Positions 1 to 8,988 of a stretch of 35,781 bases of DNA are shown here, piece after piece. The stretch spans positions 1 through 35,781 of the forward strand of contig NZ_JAGRPF010000012.1 in the NCBI RefSeq assembly GCF_020439865.1, read 5' to 3'. Both the position numbers and the translations under genes were made by a program. The notes below the pieces were generated by a model that saw only the letters and a program-made list of their open reading frames with translations, ran no database searches and was not told the DNA's origin. The stretch is from Prosthecobacter sp. (lineage in GTDB: Bacteria; Verrucomicrobiota; Verrucomicrobiia; Verrucomicrobiales; Verrucomicrobiaceae). Positions within the stretch are counted from its first letter, which is position 1; the number at the start of each line of letters is the position of its first letter.

Positions 1-522
1 CTCGCCAAGGCCACGCCGCTTTCGTGGATGCTCTACAACAACCCCGTCGGCTATAACACCGATGTGACGCCGGAGATTTTCGTCGAACTCGCCGACATCC
101 CGAACCTGCACGCCATCAAGGAGAGCAGCGCGAACACCCGCCGCATCACCGAGCTACGCAATCAGACCGGCGACCGCTATCGCATCTTCACCGGCGTGGA
201 CGATCTCTTCCTCGAGTCCGCCATCCTCGGCATCGACGGATGGGTGTGCGGCAGCGGCATCGCCTTCCCGAAGGAGAACCAGCAGCTCTGGGATCTCGCC
301 CAAGCGGGCCGCTGGGATGAATGCCGCGCGCTCTACCGCTGGAGCCAGCCGCTCATGAAGCTCGACACGCATCTCCACTTCGTCCAATACATCAAACTCC
401 TCTGCCAGGAGACCGGCCTCGGTGCGGAGTGGGTGCGCGAGCCGCGCCTCCCTCTCGCCGGCGCCGAGCGCGACCAAGTGCTCAAGATCATCCGCGATGC
501 GTTGGCTAAGCGGCCTGCGTGA
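1..522 (+). CDS. Dihydrodipicolinate synthase-family enzyme, probable pyrroline-4-hydroxy-2-carboxylate deaminase (3' part)
   Basis: The 5' end lies outside the window; the reading frame is open from base 1 and ends with TGA at 520-522. What is visible is the C-terminal half of a DHDPS/N-acetylneuraminate-lyase TIM barrel: the YNNP segment, then the AIKESS strand carrying the Schiff-base lysine, then a G-V-D-D segment and the C-terminal helices. The LDTHLHFVQYIK helix and the RLPLAG stretch resemble, from memory, the DHDPS relatives that deaminate pyrroline-4-hydroxy-2-carboxylate to 2-oxoglutarate semialdehyde in hydroxyproline catabolism, rather than the lysine-pathway enzyme. The hydroxyproline epimerase 5 kb downstream and a D-amino-acid dehydrogenase at 34 kb support this. 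A cytoplasmic enzyme is expected. Other DHDPS-family aldolase or dehydratase activities are possible. The family call is secure; the substrate is inferred. Confidence 0.85.
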   Translation, partial: LAKATPLSWMLYNNPVGYNTDVTPEIFVELADIPNLHAIKESSANTRRITELRNQTGDRYRIFTGVDDLFLESAILGIDGWVCGSGIAFPKENQQLWDLAQAGRWDECRALYRWSQPLMKLDTHLHFVQYIKLLCQETGLGAEWVREPRLPLAGAERDQVLKIIRDALAKRPA

Positions 523-591
523 GTCGAATTTCGTTCGCTCTCGACCACCGCGAAGGATTGACTCACGCCTCTCTTCCCCGGACAATGCGGT

Positions 592-2190
592 ATGTCCTCG
601 CCGGAAGCTGTCATCACGGAAAACGTCGTGCCTGAAGCAGCGCCGGTGCCTTCGCTGTTTGTTCGATTCTTGCTCAGGCTCGACAAGGCCGGGCAGAACT
701 ACCGCCTGACGCGCTTCATGCTGCTGCGCTTCACCGGATTGGTGTATTTCGTCGCCTTCCTCTCAGCAGCGCAGCAGTTCATCCCGCTCATCGGCCACGA
801 TGGCTTGTTGCCTGCCGATTTGTATGTCGATCGAGTCCTGCACGATCGCTCGCCATGGACGGTGTTCTGGCAGGCGCCGTCCGTTTTTTGGTTCAATGCG
901 AGCGATGCGATGATTCAGGCCGTGACATGGACCGGCACCGTGCTGTCCCTCCTCGTGCTCATCGGTTTTGCCAATGGCCTCATGCTGATCGTGATGTGGG
1001 CGCTCTATCTGTCGCTCATTCCCATCGGCCAGGAGTGGCTCGGCTACGGTTGGGACATCCAGATTCTCGAAACCGGTTTCCTCGGCATCATGCTGAGCCC
1101 GTTGCTCGACCCGCGGCCGTTTCCGAAGCGTGCGCCGCCGGTCGTGATCGTGTGGCTCTACCGCTGGCTCATCTTCCGCATCATGCTCGGCGCAGGCCTC
1201 ATCAAACTGCGCGGCGACTCCTGCTGGCGCGATCTCACCGCGCTCTACTACCACTACGAGACGCAGCCCGTGCCGAATCCGCTGAGCCGCTGGCTGCACT
1301 TCATGCCGCACTGGTTCCAGAAGGCGGGCGTGCTGTGGAACCACTTTGTCGAACTCGTGGTGCCGTGGTTCGGCTTCTACGGCCGCCATGCGCGACACAT
1401 CGCCGGCGTGCTGATGGCCAGCTTCATGGCCATCCTCATCTTCAGCGGCAATCTCTCCTTCCTGAACTGGCTCACCATCATCCCCTGCCTCGCCTGTTTC
1501 GACGACACGTTTTGGAAGAAAATCCTGCCGCGCTTTCTCGTCGCACGCGCTGATCGCTCCGCCGCGGCAGGTGCCCATGCCTCCACCACGCATCAGTTCG
1601 CCTCGTTCGCGTATGCCTTGCTCGTCGTCTGGCTGAGCATCGAACCCGTGCGCAATCTCATCTCCTCCCGGCAGGCGATGAACACCTCCTTCGACGTGTT
1701 GCATCTCGTGAACACCTACGGCGCCTTCGGCAGCATCGACCGCGAACGCTTTGAGCTCATCTATGAAGGCACCGCCGACCTCGCGCCCGACATGCTCTCC
1801 GACTGGCGCGAGTACGAGTTCAAAGTGAAACCCGGCGATCCCAAACGCCGCCCCGCGATCATCACGCCGTATCATTACCGCCTCGACTGGGCCGCGTGGT
1901 ATCCGTGGACTCAGGCCGGCGGTCGCAACGCGTGGGTGCCGCATTTCATCTGGAACCTCCTCCACAACGATCCCGGCACGCTCAGCCTCCTCGCGAAAAA
2001 TCCCTTTCCCGACAAGCCGCCACGCTGGATTCGCGTGATGGTCTATCGCTACAAATTCGCTCCACCTGACAATCCCGACGGCGCATGGTGGACACGCGAA
2101 CTCATCGGCACGCACATCAAACCATTGTCAGTCGAGAGCGAGAACCTGAAGACGATCGTGCGTCAGGAAGGCTGGCTTCGAGATAAGTGA
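592..2190 (+). CDS. Lipase maturation factor-like (LMF/HTTM) integral membrane protein
   Basis: The 532-residue product is a polytopic membrane protein with several hydrophobic helices across roughly residues 45-310 and another near 335-355, followed by a soluble C-terminal part. The arrangement matches the lipase maturation factor family. Typical landmarks are a membrane segment with a GLIKLRGDSCWRDLTALYYH stretch, then a C-terminal region with RWIRVMVYRYKF and WWTRELIGTHIKPLS. In vertebrates LMF1 helps fold secreted lipases in the ER; the bacterial members have no established function. The gene starts 69 bases after the deaminase, so co-transcription is likely. A role in handling the exported enzymes encoded downstream would fit but is speculation. 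The ATG at 592 is the first in-frame start and leaves a short hydrophilic N-terminus. Confidence 0.82.
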   Translation: MSSPEAVITENVVPEAAPVPSLFVRFLLRLDKAGQNYRLTRFMLLRFTGLVYFVAFLSAAQQFIPLIGHDGLLPADLYVDRVLHDRSPWTVFWQAPSVFWFNASDAMIQAVTWTGTVLSLLVLIGFANGLMLIVMWALYLSLIPIGQEWLGYGWDIQILETGFLGIMLSPLLDPRPFPKRAPPVVIVWLYRWLIFRIMLGAGLIKLRGDSCWRDLTALYYHYETQPVPNPLSRWLHFMPHWFQKAGVLWNHFVELVVPWFGFYGRHARHIAGVLMASFMAILIFSGNLSFLNWLTIIPCLACFDDTFWKKILPRFLVARADRSAAAGAHASTTHQFASFAYALLVVWLSIEPVRNLISSRQAMNTSFDVLHLVNTYGAFGSIDRERFELIYEGTADLAPDMLSDWREYEFKVKPGDPKRRPAIITPYHYRLDWAAWYPWTQAGGRNAWVPHFIWNLLHNDPGTLSLLAKNPFPDKPPRWIRVMVYRYKFAPPDNPDGAWWTRELIGTHIKPLSVESENLKTIVRQEGWLRDK

Positions 2191-2295
2191 TCGTCACTTG
2201 GCCGATTTCCCAGCCGCCGTGCTGCAATCGTCCAAGATTCAGGCGCAAACACGTTCCATTCTTTGCTAACGTTGTCCCAGCCATTCAAGCCCGTG

Positions 2296-4110
2296 ATGAA
2301 GTCTCTTTTCCTCAGCCTCCTCGTTCTTTGGCCGGCGCTTTGCATTCAAGCCCAACGTCTGAACGTGCTGTTCATCGCCGTGGACGACATGCGCTGCGAT
2401 CTCGGCTGCTACGGTGCCAAGCATGTGCAGACACCCAATCTCGACCGCCTCGCGGCCTCCGGCGTGCTATTCAATCGCGCCTACTGCCAGCAGGCGGTGT
2501 GCAATCCCTCACGTGTTTCGCTCATGACCGGCATGCGACCGGATTCGACCAAGGTCTGGTATCTCTCGACCGAAATGCGCTCCGTCGTACCTGACGCGGT
2601 CACCATTCCGCAGCACTTCCGCAAGCACGGCTACTACGCGCTTGGCTTCGGCAAGATCTTCCACAATCCATGGCCGGACAATGTGTCATGGGATGAACCA
2701 CACGTGTGGCCGGACAATCCGTCGTGGTCGAAAGCGGCTGAAGAAAAGCTCGCGGAGTTTCGCGAGCAAATGCGTGCCGAAGGCAAACCGCAGGCCCGCA
2801 TCGACCGCATGCGCGCCGTTGCCACCGAGGTGCTCGATATTCCAGACAAGGAACACTTTGATGGCGCAATTGGAGAACAGGCCGTCACCGCCATGCGCAG
2901 GCTCGCGACCGAAAAGCAGCCTTTCTTCCTAGCAGCAGGCTTCGTCCGCCCGCATCTGCCCTTCGTTGTGCCGCGGAAGTATTGGGATCTCTACGACCGC
3001 TCGAAGATTCCGCTCGCAAAGAACGAATATCTGCCCCACGGCGCTCCAGCGATGGCCTTCGGCGAGTTCCAGGGCGGATTCTACGAACTGCGCGACTACA
3101 TGGACTACGCGGACGCCCGCTGGCCAAAAGACGGCCCGCTTTCGGCAGCGCAACAGCGCGAACTGAAGCACGGCTACTATGCGGCGGTCTCCTACATCGA
3201 CGCGCAGGTCGGCCGACTCCTCGATGAGCTTGACCATCTCGGTCTCGCCAACAACACAATCGTCGTGCTGTGGAGCGATCACGGCTGGAAGCTCGGCGAA
3301 CACGGCGGCTGGTGTAAACAGACCAACTATGAGATCGACACACGCGCACCGCTGATGATCCGCATGCCCGGTGCGAAGGCGAATGGCACCAAGTCGGATG
3401 CGCTCGTCGAATTCGTGGACGTGTATCCCACCCTCGCCGATCTCGCCGGCCTGCCCGTTCCTGAAAAGCTCGAAGGCACCAGCCTCAAGCCGCTGCTCAA
3501 TGGAACCGCCACGAAAGTCAAAGACGCCGCCTTCAGTCAGTTTCCACGTCGCGAAAAGGACGGCAACTACATGGGCTATGCCATGCGCACCGAACACTAT
3601 CGCTACATCGAGTGGCTGGAGCTGTCTTCGCGTAAGATCGCAGCGCAGGAACTCTACGACCACGAGAGCGATCCCGAGGAAAACGAGAACATCGCCACCA
3701 AGCCGGAACACGCCGACCTTCTCGCCAGGCTTAGTGCGCAGATGTGGAAAACGCTGCCGCGTCCGACTTTCCAATGGCAGGAACCCGCGACCATGGCTTC
3801 CTCAAAATCACCCGCGCTTCTGCCGTGGCATCCGGCAACAGGCGCTGCGTTGCCGAAATCGGAACCGAAAGGACCAAAGCTCGCCGTCACTTTTCAAAAC
3901 CAGACTCCGGCTGCCGTGGAACTCATCTGGATCAGCCCCCAGGGAGCGGAGAAGCGTTACCAGACGCTTGAGCCGAAGGATACCTTCGACATTCGCAGCA
4001 GCGGCGGAGCTGTGTGGGTGATCAAAGATGCGAACAACAAACCTCTCGGTCATTTTCAGATCCAAGGAACTGCAGACAAACCCGTGAAAGCCATCATTCC
4101 CGCGCCATGA
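2296..4110 (+). CDS. Secreted iduronate-2-sulfatase-like sulfatase with C-terminal VHL-like module
   Basis: The start is placed at ATG 2296, although the frame is open further upstream, because it opens a clean signal peptide (MKSLFLSLLVLWPALCIQA). This gives 604 residues. The catalytic domain has the metal-binding VDD near residues 30-31, the formylglycine motif C-N-P-S-R with Cys69, and the second metal motif S-D-H-G (Asp328, His329), as in iduronate-2-sulfatase-like S1 enzymes. It should hydrolyse sulfate esters outside the cytoplasm, and needs a formylglycine-generating enzyme not present in this window. After the catalytic part, residues about 528-604 form a beta-rich tail resembling the VHL beta domain (W545, Y555, S568, W574). 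The stop overlaps the next sulfatase start (ATGA), so the pair is coupled. The exact substrate is unknown. Confidence 0.92.
   Translation: MKSLFLSLLVLWPALCIQAQRLNVLFIAVDDMRCDLGCYGAKHVQTPNLDRLAASGVLFNRAYCQQAVCNPSRVSLMTGMRPDSTKVWYLSTEMRSVVPDAVTIPQHFRKHGYYALGFGKIFHNPWPDNVSWDEPHVWPDNPSWSKAAEEKLAEFREQMRAEGKPQARIDRMRAVATEVLDIPDKEHFDGAIGEQAVTAMRRLATEKQPFFLAAGFVRPHLPFVVPRKYWDLYDRSKIPLAKNEYLPHGAPAMAFGEFQGGFYELRDYMDYADARWPKDGPLSAAQQRELKHGYYAAVSYIDAQVGRLLDELDHLGLANNTIVVLWSDHGWKLGEHGGWCKQTNYEIDTRAPLMIRMPGAKANGTKSDALVEFVDVYPTLADLAGLPVPEKLEGTSLKPLLNGTATKVKDAAFSQFPRREKDGNYMGYAMRTEHYRYIEWLELSSRKIAAQELYDHESDPEENENIATKPEHADLLARLSAQMWKTLPRPTFQWQEPATMASSKSPALLPWHPATGAALPKSEPKGPKLAVTFQNQTPAAVELIWISPQGAEKRYQTLEPKDTFDIRSSGGAVWVIKDANNKPLGHFQIQGTADKPVKAIIPAP
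3877..4107 (+). other. VHL beta-like module, C-terminal tail of first sulfatase
   Basis: Residues about 528-604 align without gaps to the core of human VHL (residues 88-118). Trp545, Tyr555, Ser568 and Trp574 fall at the positions of VHL Trp88, Tyr98, Ser111 and Trp117, keeping the 10-, 13- and 6-residue spacings. The position of VHL His115 is Ala572 and that of His110 is Arg567. The tail ends in LGHFQI and KAIIPAP, both shared with the second sulfatase. The fold call rests on pattern recognition and has not been computed. Confidence 0.7.
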
Positions 4111-5798
4111 AAACTGTTTTCGCCTCCATCCTTGCCTGCATCGCCTTGAGCGGCTCCGCATTCGCCGCCGATCAAGCGAAGCCCAACGTCCTCTTCATCT
4201 CGGTGGATGATCTCAACGACTGGATCGGCTGTCTCGGCGGGCATCCGCAGACGAAGACGCCGAACTTCGACCGTCTCGCGAAGAGAGGCACACTTTTCAC
4301 CAACGCGCATTGTGCCGCGCCGCAGTGCAACCCGTCGCGCACGGCCATTTTCACCGGCCTCCCGCCTTATCGTTCCGGCGTGTATCACAACGGCCAGAAG
4401 ATGCGCGATGTGCTGCCGAATGCGGAGCTCATTCCGAAGTTCTTCTCCCGTCACGGCTACTGGAGCGCCGGTTCCGGCAAGCTGCTGCACTACTTCATCG
4501 ATGCAGCCTCATGGGACGACTACTTCCCCGCGAAGGAAAAGGAGGATCCCTTTCCACCGACCTTCGATCCGCCGAACCGTCCCATCAGCCTGCCTGTTGG
4601 CGGTCCGTGGCAATACGTGGAAACCGACTGGGCCGCGCTGGAGGTGAGCGACGAAGTCTGCGGTGGCGATTGGAGCGTGACGAAGTGGATTGGCGAGCAA
4701 CTCCAACGCCCGCATCACAAGCCCTTCTTCCTCGCCTGCGGCATCTACCGGCCGCATGAGCCGTGGTTTGTGCCGAAGGAATACTTCAAACCCTTCCCGC
4801 TCGAATCCATTCAACCCGGCCCCGGCTACAAGGAGGACGATCTGGAGGATATTCCGCCCTCGGGACAAAAGATGGGCCCAAACCGTTACTTCGAGCACAT
4901 CCGGAAACACGGACAGTGGAAGCAGGCCATCCAGGCCTATCTCGCCTCCATTCACTACGCGGATGCGATGCTCGGTCGCGTGCTTGATGCGCTCGAAAGC
5001 AGCCCGCATCGCGGCAACACCATCGTCGTGCTGTGGAGCGACCACGGCTGGCATCTCGGTGAGAAGCAGCACTGGCAGAAATACACCGGCTGGCGCATCT
5101 GCACCCGCGTGCCGCTGATCATTCGCGCTCCCGGTAGAAAAGCCGGTGCCGTCTGCGATCAACCGGTGAGCCTCACCGATCTCTTCCACACCGTCACCGA
5201 CCTCTGCGGCCTTCCTGCCCCGGAAAACATCAGCGCCAACAGTCTGGTGCCCCTGCTGCAAAATCCGGACGCACCCTGGCCTCATGCGGCTGTCACGCAG
5301 CTCAGCGTGCCCGAAGAATACGCCATCAACGCACGTCACTGGCGCTACATCCACTACCGCAATGGCGACGAGGAGCTCTACGACATCGTGAGCGATCCTC
5401 ACGAATGGACCAACCTCGCCGCGAAGCCCGAGCACGCCGCCAAACTCGCCGAGTTGCGCACACTCGCCCCCAAGAATCCTGTCCCCGTGCCACAGGTGCC
5501 CATCGCATCGTTGCCCGCTCTAAAATGGCATCCTGCCAGTGAGCCTGTTCCTCCTTCCAAGCCCGATGGTAACACCTTCGATGTCGTCTTCATCAATGAG
5601 CGCACACAACCTGTTGAGTTGTGCTGGATGACTCCCACTGGCGAACCCAAGTCCTACGGCGAGATCGAATCCAACAAGCAGAAACGCCAGTCCACCCGCC
5701 CAGGCGCCGTCTGGATCGTTCGCGACTCGTCGCAGAAAGCCCTCGGTCATTTTCAAATCAGCGACCGCTCGTCGAAAGCCATCATCCCCGCTCCATGA
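4107..5798 (+). CDS. Second secreted sulfatase with C-terminal VHL-like module
   Basis: ATG 4107 overlaps the stop of the preceding sulfatase and opens a signal peptide ([20 protein letters not shown]); the longer in-frame extension upstream has no signal and is rejected. The 563-residue protein has VDD at 34-35, the formylglycine motif C-N-P-S-R at Cys74 and an S-D-H-G-W metal motif, so it is an S1-family sulfatase related to the iduronate-2-sulfatase/choline-sulfatase-like group. It is clearly a paralogue of its upstream neighbour: the DNA around the S-D-H-G-W motif is nearly identical in the two genes. Residues about 490-563 are a VHL-beta-like tail with Trp507, Tyr517, Thr530 and Trp536. 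The gene is coupled through ATGA to the hydroxyproline epimerase, tying sulfatase expression to hydroxyproline catabolism. Confidence 0.92.
   Translation: MKTVFASILACIALSGSAFAADQAKPNVLFISVDDLNDWIGCLGGHPQTKTPNFDRLAKRGTLFTNAHCAAPQCNPSRTAIFTGLPPYRSGVYHNGQKMRDVLPNAELIPKFFSRHGYWSAGSGKLLHYFIDAASWDDYFPAKEKEDPFPPTFDPPNRPISLPVGGPWQYVETDWAALEVSDEVCGGDWSVTKWIGEQLQRPHHKPFFLACGIYRPHEPWFVPKEYFKPFPLESIQPGPGYKEDDLEDIPPSGQKMGPNRYFEHIRKHGQWKQAIQAYLASIHYADAMLGRVLDALESSPHRGNTIVVLWSDHGWHLGEKQHWQKYTGWRICTRVPLIIRAPGRKAGAVCDQPVSLTDLFHTVTDLCGLPAPENISANSLVPLLQNPDAPWPHAAVTQLSVPEEYAINARHWRYIHYRNGDEELYDIVSDPHEWTNLAAKPEHAAKLAELRTLAPKNPVPVPQVPIASLPALKWHPASEPVPPSKPDGNTFDVVFINERTQPVELCWMTPTGEPKSYGEIESNKQKRQSTRPGAVWIVRDSSQKALGHFQISDRSSKAIIPAP
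5574..5795 (+). other. VHL beta-like module, C-terminal tail of second sulfatase
   Basis: Residues about 490-563 carry Trp507, Tyr517, Thr530 and Trp536 at the positions of VHL Trp88, Tyr98, Ser111 and Trp117, with unchanged spacing. The VHL His115 position is Ala534, as in the first sulfatase. The final residues KAIIPAP are the same in both sulfatases, and the coding DNA over LGHFQI shares a 14-base identical stretch (4045-4058 versus 5742-5755), consistent with a duplicated tail. Confidence 0.65.
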
Positions 5799-6658
5799 CA
5801 CGCATCCCCATCATCGACTCCCACACCGGCGGCGAACCCACGCGTGTCGTGCTTGGCGGCATCACGTCGGCTGATTTGGAGAAATACCGCCGCGCCATCA
5901 TCTGTGAGCCACGTGGCCATGAGGTGATCGTCGGTGCGCTGCTTGTGGAGCCCAAAGACACCTCGTGCGCTGCCGGCGTGATCTTCTTTAACAACGTCGG
6001 CCTCCTCGGCATGTGCGGACATGGAATGATCGGCGTCATCGCCACACTTAAGCACCTCGGCCGCATCTCGGCAGGCGAACATCGCATTGAGACCCCTGTC
6101 GGCATCATCACTGCCACGCTCCATGACGATGGTCGCGTCAGCATTCGCAACGTGCCTTCCTATCGCAAAGCAAAAGCCGTGAAGGCTGGCGGCGTGACCG
6201 GAGATGTCGTGTGGGGAGGCAATTGGTTCTTCCTTGTTGCCGATCACGGACTTGAACTCACATTAAAAAACGTGCCGCAACTGACTCAGTCCAGTCTGGC
6301 AATGTGCGATGCTGTTCGCTCCGCTGGCTATCCCGAAGTCGATCACGTCGAACTCTTCGCACCGCCACACGACGCCGCGAATCACAGCCGCAACTTCGTC
6401 CTCTGCCCCGGCGGCGAATATGACCGCTCGCCGTGCGGCACTGGCACCAGCGCAAAACTTGCCTGCCTCGCCGCCGACGGCAAACTCGCGCCTAGCGAAG
6501 TCTGGCGTCAGGAAAGCATCCTCGGCAGCGTTTTCGAGGGATATTACGATGTTGGCGAAAATGGCATCATCCCCACGATCACCGGACAGGCCTTCATCAC
6601 TGCTGAATCCACACTCATCCTCGACCCCGCAGACCCCTTTCAATTCGGCATCGCATGA
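5795..6658 (+). CDS. Proline racemase-family 4-hydroxyproline 2-epimerase
   Basis: This cytoplasmic enzyme would convert trans-4-hydroxy-L-proline to cis-4-hydroxy-D-proline, the first step of hydroxyproline catabolism. The start is ATG 5795, overlapping the previous stop (ATGA), giving 287 residues. It opens with the family signature [12 protein letters not shown]. The two catalytic cysteines are present, Cys74 in M-C-G-H-G and Cys214 in S-P-C-G-T-G-T. A two-cysteine enzyme is an epimerase or racemase; the trans-3-hydroxyproline dehydratases of the same family have lost the first cysteine. At 287 residues it is shorter than the usual 310-335, mainly because the helical region between VVLGG and EPRGH is reduced. 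Neighbouring deaminase and peptidase genes favour hydroxyproline over proline. The next gene overlaps by ATGA. Confidence 0.9.
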   Translation: MTRIPIIDSHTGGEPTRVVLGGITSADLEKYRRAIICEPRGHEVIVGALLVEPKDTSCAAGVIFFNNVGLLGMCGHGMIGVIATLKHLGRISAGEHRIETPVGIITATLHDDGRVSIRNVPSYRKAKAVKAGGVTGDVVWGGNWFFLVADHGLELTLKNVPQLTQSSLAMCDAVRSAGYPEVDHVELFAPPHDAANHSRNFVLCPGGEYDRSPCGTGTSAKLACLAADGKLAPSEVWRQESILGSVFEGYYDVGENGIIPTITGQAFITAESTLILDPADPFQFGIA

Positions 6659-8973
6659 AACTGCTTCTTTTCCTCGCCATCGCAGCATCCGCTCTCGCAA
6701 CTGACTTCGATGCCGCTCTCAGCCTTCCGAAGCGAACCGAAAATAAAGTCTTCCGCGACCGCGTGAAGCCCAACTGGCTCCCGGATGGGCGGTCCTTCTG
6801 GTATCGCGTGCAAACCGGTCCTAACAGCCATGAGTTCGTGTTCATCGACGCCAGGACGGGACAGCGAAAAGTCGCCAAAACGCTCAAGGAACTCGGTTTG
6901 CCCGAAAAGGAAGCTGCGAAGACTTCGACAACAAAGATCCAACTGCGCAACACGACACGCACCGGCGAGGAATCGGGCCTGAAGTTCATCAACAAGCTCG
7001 ATGAAAACGTAGACCTCTTCTGGATCAACCAACAGGGCGAACACGTCAGCTACGGACGCATCCGCGCTGGCAGCGAACGTGAGCAGCACACGTTTGAAGG
7101 TCATGTCTGGCTCATCACCAGCAGCACCGGCGAGCACCTCGCCGTGATCGAGGCCGGCCCAACGATTCAAACCCTCATCATCGACGGCAAAGGAATCGCT
7201 CCCGCTCCTGCGGAGCCGAAGAAGACCGGACGCGGCGATAAATCGCCCGATGGCCAATGGTCGGTCATGTATGAAAAGGAATTCATCCTTCTGCATCATG
7301 AGAAGAGCGACAAGCTGGTGCGGATGAAGGTGGAACCTGCGGCTCAGATGCCTTTTCGGGACAAAGCCGTCTGGTCGCCGGACTCCAGCACTTTTGTCAT
7401 CAACTGCGCGCCACCGCTGCCCGTTCGAAAGGTCGGTTTTATTGAATCAACGCCCAAAGGTCAGCTTCAGCCCCGGCTGCGCGAATTCCCCTATCCTAAA
7501 CCCGGCGACCCGTTGCCGAAGCCCTTCCCCGTCATATTTCGCGTAAGCGATTCAGGCTGCGAATGGACCCGAGTGAAGTCGGATCTATTCCCGACCCCCT
7601 TTCTTAACGCCGAATTCTTCCAACTCACGTGGTCACCTGGCAGCAGCGAGTTTTACTTCGACTACAACCAGCGAGGCCATCAACTTTATCGCGTGCTCGC
7701 CGTGAATGCGAAAACGGGCGCGGTGCGCGTGGTGGTCGAGGAGACCTCGAAGACCTTCATCGACTACCCCCAGAAGACGTGGCGGCACTGGCTGCACGAC
7801 ACGCACGAACTCATCTGGATGAGCGAACGCGACGGCTGGTGCCATCTCTACCTCTACGACACGCAAAAAGGCACCGTGAAACACCAGATCACGAAAGGTG
7901 CATGGCCGGTGCGTGAGGTGTTGCACGTCGATGAGTCGAGACGCGAAATCTGGTTCATGGCAAGCGGTCTGCGCGAGAAGGAAGACCCGTATCACGTGCA
8001 TCTCTGCCGTGTGAACTTCGACGGCAGCGGCTTTCAGCGACTCACCGAGGGCGACGGCAATCACCACATCGAGTTCTCACCCAAGCGCGACTTCTTCATC
8101 GACACGTGGTCTCGTGCTGATCATCCACCCGTCACCGAACTGCGCCGCAGCAAAGACGGCGGCCTCGTATGCGAATTGGAGAAGGCCGATGCCTCCGCGT
8201 TGCTCGCCGCGGGCTGGACGATGCCGGAACGCTTCGTGGCCAAAGGACGTGACGGCAAAACCGAAATTCACGGTGTCATCATCAAGCCCTCCAATTTCGA
8301 TCCTGCGAAGAAGTATCCTGTCGTGGAGAACATCTACGCCGGACCACATTCCGCCTTCGCCCCGAAGGAGTTCAGCCGGCTGCTCGGGCATCACACGATT
8401 GCCGAACTCGGCTTCATCGTCGTCCAGCTCGACGGCATGGGCACCAATCATCGTGGCAAAGCCTTTCACGACGTGTGCTGGAAGAACCTGAAGGACGCCG
8501 GCTTCCCAGATCGCAAGCTGTGGATCAAAGATGCCGCGAAGACACGCTCGTGGATGGATCTCAGTCGCGTGGGTATCTACGGCGGCAGTGCTGGCGGACA
8601 GAGTGCGATGCGCGCGCTGCTCGATCACCACGACTTTTATCACGTCGCCGTCGCCGACTGCGGCTGCCACGACAACCGCATGGACAAGATCTGGTGGAAC
8701 GAGCAGTGGATGGGCTGGCCCATTGACGACAGCTACGCCAGGAGCAGCAACGTGGACGATGCAGACAAACTCGAAGGCCACCTCCTCCTCATCGTCGGCG
8801 AACTGGACACCAACGTCGATCCCGCCAGCACCACACAGGTCGTCGGCGCCCTGCAACGCGCGAACAAGACCTTCGACTTCATGCCCATCATTGGCACCGG
8901 CCACGGCGCGGCAGAGACACCCTATGGCTCACGTTTGCGCATGGAGTTTCTGGTGCGGCATCTGAAACCCTAG
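6655..8973 (+). CDS. Secreted S9 dipeptidyl-peptidase IV-like serine peptidase with VHL-like insert
   Basis: The 772-residue protein begins with a signal peptide ([15 protein letters not shown]), followed by a beta-propeller and a C-terminal alpha/beta-hydrolase. The catalytic triad is visible as Ser645 in G-G-S-A-G-G, Asp718 in G-E-L-D-T-N-V and His750 in G-T-G-H-G. S9B peptidases typically remove N-terminal X-Pro dipeptides, so a proline- or hydroxyproline-rich peptide substrate is plausible. Residues about 94-168 interrupt the start of the propeller and form a VHL-beta-like module with the hydroxyproline pocket positions kept (W123, Y133, T146, H150, W152). The start overlaps the epimerase stop by ATGA. 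The gene ends 15 bases before the convergent AraC gene. Family assignment is firm; the precise cleavage preference is not known. Confidence 0.92.
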   Translation: MKLLLFLAIAASALATDFDAALSLPKRTENKVFRDRVKPNWLPDGRSFWYRVQTGPNSHEFVFIDARTGQRKVAKTLKELGLPEKEAAKTSTTKIQLRNTTRTGEESGLKFINKLDENVDLFWINQQGEHVSYGRIRAGSEREQHTFEGHVWLITSSTGEHLAVIEAGPTIQTLIIDGKGIAPAPAEPKKTGRGDKSPDGQWSVMYEKEFILLHHEKSDKLVRMKVEPAAQMPFRDKAVWSPDSSTFVINCAPPLPVRKVGFIESTPKGQLQPRLREFPYPKPGDPLPKPFPVIFRVSDSGCEWTRVKSDLFPTPFLNAEFFQLTWSPGSSEFYFDYNQRGHQLYRVLAVNAKTGAVRVVVEETSKTFIDYPQKTWRHWLHDTHELIWMSERDGWCHLYLYDTQKGTVKHQITKGAWPVREVLHVDESRREIWFMASGLREKEDPYHVHLCRVNFDGSGFQRLTEGDGNHHIEFSPKRDFFIDTWSRADHPPVTELRRSKDGGLVCELEKADASALLAAGWTMPERFVAKGRDGKTEIHGVIIKPSNFDPAKKYPVVENIYAGPHSAFAPKEFSRLLGHHTIAELGFIVVQLDGMGTNHRGKAFHDVCWKNLKDAGFPDRKLWIKDAAKTRSWMDLSRVGIYGGSAGGQSAMRALLDHHDFYHVAVADCGCHDNRMDKIWWNEQWMGWPIDDSYARSSNVDDADKLEGHLLLIVGELDTNVDPASTTQVVGALQRANKTFDFMPIIGTGHGAAETPYGSRLRMEFLVRHLKP
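6934..7158 (+). other. VHL beta-like module inserted in S9 peptidase propeller
   Basis: Residues about 94-168 align gap-free with human VHL from Trp88 to Leu118 at a constant offset of 35: Trp123, Tyr133, His145, Thr146, Phe147, His150 and Trp152 correspond to VHL Trp88, Tyr98, His110, Ser111, Tyr112, His115 and Trp117. In VHL these residues form the pocket and rim that bind 4-hydroxyproline of HIF-alpha. The module sits between propeller blades and ends with an I-A-P-A-P linker reminiscent of the sulfatase tails. Confidence 0.8.
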
Positions 8974-8988
8974 TGCCACGGCCCAAAA

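Noticed and set aside
1..522. Lysine-pathway dihydrodipicolinate synthase
   Set aside because: The C-terminal helix sequence and the hydroxyproline epimerase and dehydrogenase in the same locus point to the deaminase subgroup; full sequence is needed to be certain.
523..545. Inverted repeat GTCGA/TCGAC after the deaminase gene as a terminator
   Set aside because: Only a 5-bp stem with a 13-base loop and no T-tract.
763..2115. 450-codon open frame on the minus strand
   Set aside because: It is antisense to the LMF-like gene, has no recognisable domain and a composition typical of GC-rich shadow frames.
5795..6658. Trans-3-hydroxyproline dehydratase
   Set aside because: Both catalytic cysteines (74 and 214) are present; dehydratases of this family lack the first one.
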